This document shows, piece by piece, positions 29,407 through 36,037 of a stretch of 36,037 nucleotides of DNA (position 1 is its first letter; every line of letters begins with the position of its first letter). The stretch spans positions 1 to 36,037 of the forward strand of contig CAJXMQ010000002.1 of assembly GCA_913056225.1 (NCBI GenBank), written 5' to 3'. The translations under genes and the position numbers were made by a program. This DNA comes from an uncultured Micrococcales bacterium (lineage in GTDB: Bacteria > Actinomycetota > Actinomycetes > Actinomycetales > Microbacteriaceae). The notes under the pieces are model-generated. The model did no database searches. It was not told where the DNA came from and saw only the letters and a program-made list of their open reading frames with translations.

Positions 29407-29844
29407 GTGGAAAATTCTGTGCAGGTATTGATTGTTGGCGATAGTGAATTAGTTCCCGGTTATGCCAAGGCGGGTGACGCAGGTGCTGATCTGCGTGCGA
29501 GCGAGGCCGGCAGGATAGGCCCTGGAGAAAGACTATTGGTGCCAACAGGAGTGAAAATAGCACTCCCTGATGGCTTCGTTGGATTAGTTCACCCAAGAAG
29601 TGGTTTGGCCGTGAAACACGGCATCACGGTGTTGAATACCCCTGGCACCATTGATAGTGGTTATCGGGGCGAATTGAAGGTTGTTTTGCTGAATACCTCA
29701 AATGATGAGTTTGTGTTTGAACGCGGTGAGAGAATTGCTCAACTGGTAATTCAGAAATATGAAAAAGCTGAATTTGTTGAGGTTTCCTCATTGCCAGAGA
29801 CTGAGCGTGGCGAGGGTGGATTTGGTTCATCCGGAAGGAACTGA
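29407..29844 (+). CDS. dut: dUTP diphosphatase
   Basis: GDAGADLRASEAGRIGPGERLLVPTGVKIALPDGFVGLVHPRSGLAVKHGITVLNTPGTIDSGYRGELKVVLLN, GERIAQLVIQ, RGEGGFGSSGR. Confidence 0.97.
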   Translation: MENSVQVLIVGDSELVPGYAKAGDAGADLRASEAGRIGPGERLLVPTGVKIALPDGFVGLVHPRSGLAVKHGITVLNTPGTIDSGYRGELKVVLLNTSNDEFVFERGERIAQLVIQKYEKAEFVEVSSLPETERGEGGFGSSGRN

Positions 29845-30407
29845 TGAGTGAAGTGGAGAGGTCCGAGAAGGGGCCATTTGATATTTCTGAAGTTGGTCAG
29901 TTGCGGCCCTATATTGACTTTGGGTCGATTCGAGTCTCCCCAAACAAGGAGGCAAAGCTGCGTGTCGAATTAGAAGAGAAGACGAAAAAGGTCGTAGCAA
30001 TCACAATTCTTTTTGGCGAGACCACCTTGCAGTTGCAGGCATTTGCGGCGCCTAAGACCTCCGGAATTTGGCAAGAGGCACTGGAGCCGATTCAGAATTC
30101 AATCAAAAAACAGGGCGGTACGGCCGAGGTGGTAAAAGGAATGTTGGGTGAAGAGGTCAGAGCTCAAATCCCAGTTGAATCGGAGGGCAAAAAAGGATTC
30201 AGGAGCAGTATCTTTTTGGGCATAGATGGACCCAGATGGATGCTTCGCGGAGTTATTTTTGGAAAAGCCGCCAACGATAGCGAGCATTACCAGCAGGCAA
30301 TCGAGGCCTTTAGGTCAACCGTCGTTGACAGGGGTAATGTTCCACTTCCTCCAAATGAACTATTGCCACTGAAGCTTCCAGAGTCGCAGGTCGATAAGAG
30401 TGAGTGA
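29844..30407 (+). CDS. DUF3710 family protein
   Basis: GPFDISEVGQLRPYIDFGSIRVSPNKEAKLRVELEEKTKKVVAITILFGETTLQLQAFAAPKTSGIWQE, GPRWMLRGVIFGKAA; directly follows dut. Confidence 0.92.
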   Translation: MSEVERSEKGPFDISEVGQLRPYIDFGSIRVSPNKEAKLRVELEEKTKKVVAITILFGETTLQLQAFAAPKTSGIWQEALEPIQNSIKKQGGTAEVVKGMLGEEVRAQIPVESEGKKGFRSSIFLGIDGPRWMLRGVIFGKAANDSEHYQQAIEAFRSTVVDRGNVPLPPNELLPLKLPESQVDKSE

Positions 30408-31068
30408 CGACAGCGTCAGAAAACAGGTCGCCAGTCGGCTCGGGCTGAATAGCGATGGAGACCAGGTCAGTTTTTCTCCCGCTTCACTTTTGTCCTCTAT
30501 GGGAGGTCGGCTTGGAATTGTTGAGGCTGTATTGCCAACAATTTTATTTATCTCAGTTTTCAGTTTCACTCAACAAGGTCTGCCGGCAGTGGTGGCTGCC
30601 GCAAGTAGTTCAATAGTTTTCCTTGTGATTCGATTGATAACAAAGGGAATGCTAAGCCAGGTCTTGGTTGGAGGCCTAGGTGTTGCAATCGCGGCGTTTC
30701 TTGCTCTAAGAGAGGGTGGACAGACCGAGGACTACTTTTTGCTGGGGTTTTATACAAACGCGGCTTATGGATCTGTTCTCTTGATAAGCATCTTGATTAG
30801 GCAACCTCTGATTGGTGTTGCGGTTGCCTTACTTACTGGCAATAAGGAGTGGAAAAAAGTTCCATCGATTAGCTACAGGTTTTACCTGGTAACAACGATG
30901 TGGGTGGTGTTTTTCAGCCTAAGACTCCTAGTCCAATTGCCGCTATATTTCGCCGGAGCCATCGAGGCGCTTGCCACGGCAAGGCTGGTAATGGGTGCAC
31001 CGCTTTACGCATTGTTGTTGGTAGCCAGTTGGCTGATACTCAAAGCGGTGTTTTTACAAAAGCGATAG
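30400..31068 (+). CDS. DUF3159 family membrane protein
   Basis: GGRLGIVEAVLPTILFISVFSFTQQG, EDYFLLGFYTNAAYGSVLLISILIRQPLIGVAVALLTG; follows DUF3710. Confidence 0.92.
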   Translation: MSDDSVRKQVASRLGLNSDGDQVSFSPASLLSSMGGRLGIVEAVLPTILFISVFSFTQQGLPAVVAAASSSIVFLVIRLITKGMLSQVLVGGLGVAIAAFLALREGGQTEDYFLLGFYTNAAYGSVLLISILIRQPLIGVAVALLTGNKEWKKVPSISYRFYLVTTMWVVFFSLRLLVQLPLYFAGAIEALATARLVMGAPLYALLLVASWLILKAVFLQKR

Positions 31069-31100
31069 ATTTATAAATAGGGAAACACATAAGGAGTGAC

Positions 31101-33770
31101 ATGGCTAACAGTTTCGACGCCAAGCAAAAACTTTCGGTAGCTGGCAAGGAATACAGCTTTTATAACATCAACAAGGCGAGCACAAAGAAGTTGCCATACA
31201 GCCTTAACATCTTGTTGGAAAATCTTCTTCGTACCGAAGACGGTAAGAACATAACCAAAGATCACATCAACACCTTGGCAAACTGGGATGCCAAAGCTGA
31301 GCCAAGCAATGAGATTCAGTTCACGCCTGCTCGCGTGATCATGCAGGACTTTACCGGTGTGCCTTGTGTGGTTGATTTGGCAACCATGCGAGAGGCGGTT
31401 GCTGAACTTGGCGGAGACCCTCAACAAATTAACCCATTGGCTCCCGCTGAGATGGTCATTGACCACTCCGTAGTGATCGATGTTGCAGGCACGGCAGATG
31501 CTGCTGAGCGAAACGTAGAATTCGAGTATCAGCGAAACGGTGAGCGTTATCAGTTCTTGAGATGGGGCCAGGGTGCCTTTCAAGATTTCAAGGTGGTCCC
31601 CCCTGGAACAGGTATCGTGCACCAGGTAAACATTGAATATTTGGCTCGAACAGTTATGGCTCGTGAGGTCAACGGCGAACTCACCGCCTATCCCGACAGC
31701 TGTGTAGGAACAGACTCTCACACGACAATGGTTAACGGTCTTGGGGTCTTAGGTTGGGGAGTAGGGGGCATCGAGGCTGAGGCCGCTATGCTTGGCCAAC
31801 CAGTTTCAATGCTGATTCCAAGGGTTGTCGGTTTTAAGCTCACGGGAGAGATTCCGATTGGTGCTACTGCAACTGACGTTGTGTTGACCATCACCGAAAT
31901 GCTTCGTAACCACGGTGTTGTCGGCAAATTCGTGGAGTTCTATGGCGAGGGTGTCGCATCAGTTCCCCTTGCCAACCGAGCAACTATTGGAAACATGTCA
32001 CCGGAGTTTGGTTCAACTGTCGCCATCTTCCCCATCGACGATGTGACTCTTGACTATCTGCGGTTGACCGGGCGCGACCAGGACCAGATTGACCTTGTTG
32101 AGCAATACAGCAAAACTCAGGGTTTGTGGCATGACGCTTCAACCGAGGCCGAGTACAGCGAATATTTGGAATTAGATCTTTCCACGGTAGTTCCATCCAT
32201 TGCTGGCCCTAAGAGGCCTCAGGACAGAATCTCTTTGGACAATGCAAAATCAAGTTTCGAAAAAGATCTTGCCAACTACTCCAAGACTGAATCAAACCCT
32301 GCCCAGGTGAAGGGCAAGGAGTTTGCTGTTGATAATGGCTATGTTTCGATTGCGAGCATCACCTCTTGCACCAATACCTCAAACCCATCGGTAATGATGG
32401 CGGCTGGGCTTTTGGCCAAGAAGGCAGTTGAGATGGGATTGAAGGCAAAGCCATGGGTGAAGACTTCTCTGGCTCCGGGCAGCAAGGTGGTTACTGACTA
32501 CTACGACAAGTCCGGTTTGACCAATTACTTAGACCAGCTGGGTTTCCAACTGGTTGGCTATGGTTGCACTACCTGCATCGGAAACTCAGGACCATTGGAC
32601 CCAGCGATCAGTGAGGCTATTCACGAAAATGACTTGGCGGTCACAAGTGTTTTGAGCGGGAACAGGAACTTCGAGGGTCGAATCAACCCAGATGTGAAGA
32701 TGAACTACCTGGCGTCACCACCGCTAGTTATCGCTTACGCTTTGGCCGGAACCATGGATTTTGATTTCGAAAGTGACTCACTCGGTGAAGATGCTGATGG
32801 AAACGATATCTACCTTCGTGACATTTGGCCTACGCCAGATGAGGTTCAAAAGACCATAGATAGCTCCATAAGTAGCGATATGTTCACCCATGAATACGCA
32901 TCTGTGTTTGAGGGCGATGAGCGCTGGAAGTCGCTACCCACCCCAGAGGGTGACACTTTCACCTGGGATGACAACTCAACATACGTGAAAAAGCCTCCCT
33001 ATTTTGAAGGAATGGGCATGCAGCCCAAACCTGTAACAGATGTATCAAATGCGAGAGTGCTTGCCAAGCTTGGAGATTCAGTGACCACAGACCACATTTC
33101 TCCCGCTGGAACAATCAAGCTCGATAGTCCAGCTGGTCAGTATCTTTCAGATAAGGGCGTCACTCGGGTTGATTTCAATAGCTATGGCTCACGAAGAGGA
33201 AACCATGAGGTCATGATTCGGGGCACCTTTGCCAACATACGTCTGCGTAATCAACTTCTGAATGATGTCGAGGGCGGTTACACCAGAGATTTCACGACAG
33301 ATGCAGGGGAGCAAAGTTTCATCTTTGACGCCAGCGAGAACTACAAATCAAACGATGTTCCGTTGGTGATTTTGGCTGGAAAAGAATATGGTTCCGGGTC
33401 GTCCAGAGACTGGGCAGCCAAGGGAACCAGTTTGCTCGGCGTAAAAGTAGTAATTGCCGAGAGTTTCGAGCGAATCCACAGATCTAATCTGATTGGAATG
33501 GGTGTGTTGCCGTTGCAGTTCCCAGCGGGTGAGACAGCCGAAAGCCTGGGATTGGACGGTACCGAAAGTTTCGACTTTATCGGCATCGACAAGCTCAATG
33601 ATGGAGTTACACCTGAAACGGTGAGGGTGAGAGTTAGTCCAACATCTCATTCTGGCGAAAAGCCAGTCATTGAATTTGATGCCAAGGTAAGAATCGACAC
33701 CCCGGGTGAAGCTGATTACTTCCGCAATGGAGGCATCTTGCAATACGTGCTGAGAAGTCTGGTGGCCTAG
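31101..33770 (+). CDS. acnA: Aconitate hydratase A
   Basis: [99 protein letters not shown]. Confidence 0.97.
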   Translation: MANSFDAKQKLSVAGKEYSFYNINKASTKKLPYSLNILLENLLRTEDGKNITKDHINTLANWDAKAEPSNEIQFTPARVIMQDFTGVPCVVDLATMREAVAELGGDPQQINPLAPAEMVIDHSVVIDVAGTADAAERNVEFEYQRNGERYQFLRWGQGAFQDFKVVPPGTGIVHQVNIEYLARTVMAREVNGELTAYPDSCVGTDSHTTMVNGLGVLGWGVGGIEAEAAMLGQPVSMLIPRVVGFKLTGEIPIGATATDVVLTITEMLRNHGVVGKFVEFYGEGVASVPLANRATIGNMSPEFGSTVAIFPIDDVTLDYLRLTGRDQDQIDLVEQYSKTQGLWHDASTEAEYSEYLELDLSTVVPSIAGPKRPQDRISLDNAKSSFEKDLANYSKTESNPAQVKGKEFAVDNGYVSIASITSCTNTSNPSVMMAAGLLAKKAVEMGLKAKPWVKTSLAPGSKVVTDYYDKSGLTNYLDQLGFQLVGYGCTTCIGNSGPLDPAISEAIHENDLAVTSVLSGNRNFEGRINPDVKMNYLASPPLVIAYALAGTMDFDFESDSLGEDADGNDIYLRDIWPTPDEVQKTIDSSISSDMFTHEYASVFEGDERWKSLPTPEGDTFTWDDNSTYVKKPPYFEGMGMQPKPVTDVSNARVLAKLGDSVTTDHISPAGTIKLDSPAGQYLSDKGVTRVDFNSYGSRRGNHEVMIRGTFANIRLRNQLLNDVEGGYTRDFTTDAGEQSFIFDASENYKSNDVPLVILAGKEYGSGSSRDWAAKGTSLLGVKVVIAESFERIHRSNLIGMGVLPLQFPAGETAESLGLDGTESFDFIGIDKLNDGVTPETVRVRVSPTSHSGEKPVIEFDAKVRIDTPGEADYFRNGGILQYVLRSLVA

Positions 33771-33805
33771 GAAATAGCAAACTGCTTAGGTTTGTTTGAA
33801 TTCTC

Positions 33806-35746
33806 ATGTTGTTGCAAAATATCAAGTCCCCAGAGGATCTGAAAAAGCTCACCGAGCAGCAGATCAAGTCCCTTGCGGATGAAATCCGGGCAAAGCTAAT
33901 TGAGGTGGTTAGCGCCTCAGGTGGTCACCTTGGACCGAACCTAGGTGTTGTTGAGACAACGATTGCCATCCATCGAGTTTTTGATTCGCCTAGCGACAGC
34001 ATTGTTTTTGACACTGGACATCAAAGCTATGTTCACAAAATGCTCACCGGTCGCTGGGACCTACATAACCTTCGTGAGCGGGATGGAATAGCGGGATACC
34101 CGCAGCGAGAAGAGAGCGTTCACGACATTGTTGAAAACTCTCACGCTTCCACGGCAATCAGCTGGGCTGATGGTATTTCTCGAGCGCAGGCTGCAAAAGG
34201 TGAAACTGATAAGCACGTTGTCGCGGTTATTGGCGACGGTGCGCTCACCGGCGGAATGGCCTGGGAAGCTTTGAATAACATCAGCGATGACAATGATCGC
34301 TCGCTAGTTATTGTGGTCAATGACAATGGCAGGAGTTATGCACCCACCATCGGCGGTTTTGCCAAACACCTCAACAGCATTCGCACTGAGACCTGGTATA
34401 AAAAACTTCACAGAGCGTCCAGAAGAACTTTTTTCCGATTTGGACTATTTGGAAAGTTAGTTTTCTCGGCCGCGGAAGGTGCGGGCAAGGGCTGGATTAA
34501 CACTTTTGCACCCAAAGGTCTCTTCCCAAACCTAGACATCAAATACATCGGCCCAATCGATGGTCATGATATTTCCGCGATGGAAACCGCTTTGTCACAG
34601 GCCAAGCACTACAACGCTCCAGTGATCGTTCACGCTATAACTCAAAAGGGCAAGGGTTACGACCCTGCTATTTCCGACGAGGCGGATCAGTTCCATGCAG
34701 TTGGGCAAATTAATCCTGAGACCGGATTGCCCGTCAAAAAAAGCAATGGCGTGAGCTGGACATCGGTATTTCGGGATGAAATCACTGAAATTGCATCTGA
34801 GCGTGAGGATGTTGTTGGAATTACCGCTGCAATGATGATTCCGGTGGGTCTGGATAAGTTTCATAAAAAGTATCCTGATCGAGTTTTTGATGTTGGGATT
34901 GCAGAGCAGCACGCCACCACTAGTGCAGCGGGAATGGCCTACGGCGGTTTACACCCGGTGGTGGCCATCTATTCCACTTTTGTAAACCGTGCCTTTGATC
35001 AGCTGATGATGGACGTAGCCCTGCACAAAGCAGGAGTGACATTTGTTCTTGATCGCAGTGGTGTCACTGGCCCTGACGGCGCAAGCCACCATGGAATGTG
35101 GGACTTGGCCCTTTTACAGGTTGTTCCAAACATTGCTATTGCTGCTCCGAGAGATGCTCAGTCGCTGAGAGAGCAACTTAGAGAGGCTGTGGAGGTGTCG
35201 AATGGCCCCACTGTGATTCGCTTTCCCAAGGGTTCTGCAATTGAAAGTATTCCAAGCCTTGAAAGAACTGAAGACGGTGTAGATATCTTGGCCAGATCGG
35301 CCGCTATGGACGTTTTGATTGTTGCAACCGGCACCATGGCAACAGTGGCAATGGAAGTTCATTCACTACTGTCGGCCCAGGGGATAGGCTCAACCGTAAT
35401 TGATCCAAGATGGGTAATTCCTGTCAAACAGAGCATTGTGGAGTTCAGTCGACAGCACAGACTGGTAGTCAGCATTGAGGATGGAATTCGAGTTGGAGGA
35501 ATCGGAACACGCATCCGTCAGCAAATGCGCGCAGCTGGCATCGACACTGGATTGCAAGAAATCGGTTTGCCTGATGAATTCCTGGAACATGCAAGTCGCG
35601 ACGAAATTATGGAAAGAGTTGGCCTAACTCCCAAAGCTATTGCACGAGACATAACGGCACAGGTTCTTGGGGCAAAAGTTCCGAAGGCCAGACCTTTGGA
35701 ATCAGATTCAGTCCAAAGTTCCGAACAAAGGGAGTACGAGTCCTGA
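33806..35746 (+). CDS. dxs: 1-deoxy-D-xylulose-5-phosphate synthase
   Basis: ASGGHLGPNLGVVETTIAIHRVFDSP, VFDTGHQSYVHKMLTGR, VIGDGALTGGMAWEALNN, DVGIAEQHATTSAAGMA, DRSGVTGPDGASHHGMWD. Confidence 0.97.
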   Translation: MLLQNIKSPEDLKKLTEQQIKSLADEIRAKLIEVVSASGGHLGPNLGVVETTIAIHRVFDSPSDSIVFDTGHQSYVHKMLTGRWDLHNLRERDGIAGYPQREESVHDIVENSHASTAISWADGISRAQAAKGETDKHVVAVIGDGALTGGMAWEALNNISDDNDRSLVIVVNDNGRSYAPTIGGFAKHLNSIRTETWYKKLHRASRRTFFRFGLFGKLVFSAAEGAGKGWINTFAPKGLFPNLDIKYIGPIDGHDISAMETALSQAKHYNAPVIVHAITQKGKGYDPAISDEADQFHAVGQINPETGLPVKKSNGVSWTSVFRDEITEIASEREDVVGITAAMMIPVGLDKFHKKYPDRVFDVGIAEQHATTSAAGMAYGGLHPVVAIYSTFVNRAFDQLMMDVALHKAGVTFVLDRSGVTGPDGASHHGMWDLALLQVVPNIAIAAPRDAQSLREQLREAVEVSNGPTVIRFPKGSAIESIPSLERTEDGVDILARSAAMDVLIVATGTMATVAMEVHSLLSAQGIGSTVIDPRWVIPVKQSIVEFSRQHRLVVSIEDGIRVGGIGTRIRQQMRAAGIDTGLQEIGLPDEFLEHASRDEIMERVGLTPKAIARDITAQVLGAKVPKARPLESDSVQSSEQREYES

Positions 35747-36037
35747 TTGCCAGGGCCTGACACCTTTTTCTTGAAAGAAATCGGCTAGCCGGTCTGGAGC
35801 GACTTCATTCCAAATGGCTTCCCTCACAACGCTGGGTGAGATTATTACCTCCACTGGAATTTGCACCTCTTCAGCTAATTCAGCAAGCAATACTTTTAGT
35901 TTCTTATAGCGCTTGTCCGCGCTCGGCTTCAACTTTTGCCAATTCTTATGGTGAGGAATGGCCAGCTCAGACGCCTCTCTGAGTGGAGGATGCTCTGTGT
36001 TAGCAGCCTCGCTATAGGCAGTGTAGAGCTTGTTGTA
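35708..36037 (-). CDS. rnd: Ribonuclease D-like protein, C-terminal HRDC portion, truncated by the window edge
   Basis: The frame stays open to the window end: YNKLYTAYSEAANTEHPPLREASELAIPHHKNWQKLKPSADKRYKKLKVLLAELAEEVQIPVEVIISPSVVREAIWNEVAPDRLADFFQEKGVRPWQSGLVLPLF. HRDC-like; dxs neighbour as in other actinobacteria. Confidence 0.75.
   Translation of the reverse strand, partial: YNKLYTAYSEAANTEHPPLREASELAIPHHKNWQKLKPSADKRYKKLKVLLAELAEEVQIPVEVIISPSVVREAIWNEVAPDRLADFFQEKGVRPWQSGLVLPLFGTLD

Noticed and set aside
31071-31721. 216-aa - strand ORF
   Set aside because: Lies opposite the conserved 5' part of acnA; no recognisable motifs; shadow ORF.
1-36037. Searched by eye for CRISPR arrays, IS elements, phage genes, defence systems and tRNAs
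   Set aside because: No regularly spaced repeats, transposase/integrase/phage motifs or tRNA-like cloverleafs were seen; gene content is core actinobacterial.

Overview
The window looks like housekeeping chromosome from a moderate-GC actinobacterium. Gene content and order suggest Microbacteriaceae, possibly a streamlined freshwater 'Luna'-type lineage; this is inference from remembered synteny, and no search was run. It starts with the 3' end of RNase P RNA (+). Then follow ppgK, map, a small SPOR-like gene, panB, nadE, glnA2-glnE facing glnA1, a DUF4191 gene, lipA-lipB, sucB-lpdA, pepA, a PAC2 gene, an MFS gene, the primary sigma factor gene, murT-gatD-like genes, a DUF7455 gene, parE facing parC, an alkaline-phosphatase-family gene facing sepH, DUF4193/DUF3093 genes, dut-DUF3710-DUF3159, acnA, dxs and a partial rnd-like gene. 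I saw no mobile elements, prophage, CRISPR array or tRNA. The most interesting locus is murT-gatD, which is translationally coupled to sigA. The GatD-like protein has lost both expected glutaminase residues (Cys->Gly and His->Leu by manual motif alignment). Its MurT partner lacks the Cys4 zinc ribbon and the Asp of the SWxWD signature, but keeps a P-loop. Type B peptidoglycan, typical of Microbacteriaceae, cross-links through the D-Glu alpha-carboxyl that MurT/GatD normally amidates. This pair is therefore a candidate repurposed D-Glu alpha-carboxyl ligase. Other notable points: the sigA reading frame extends 49 codons upstream of its first GTG without any ATG/GTG/TTG, with an AUC codon sitting behind a strong SD; the window has many convergent 3' overlaps and very short divergent promoter regions.
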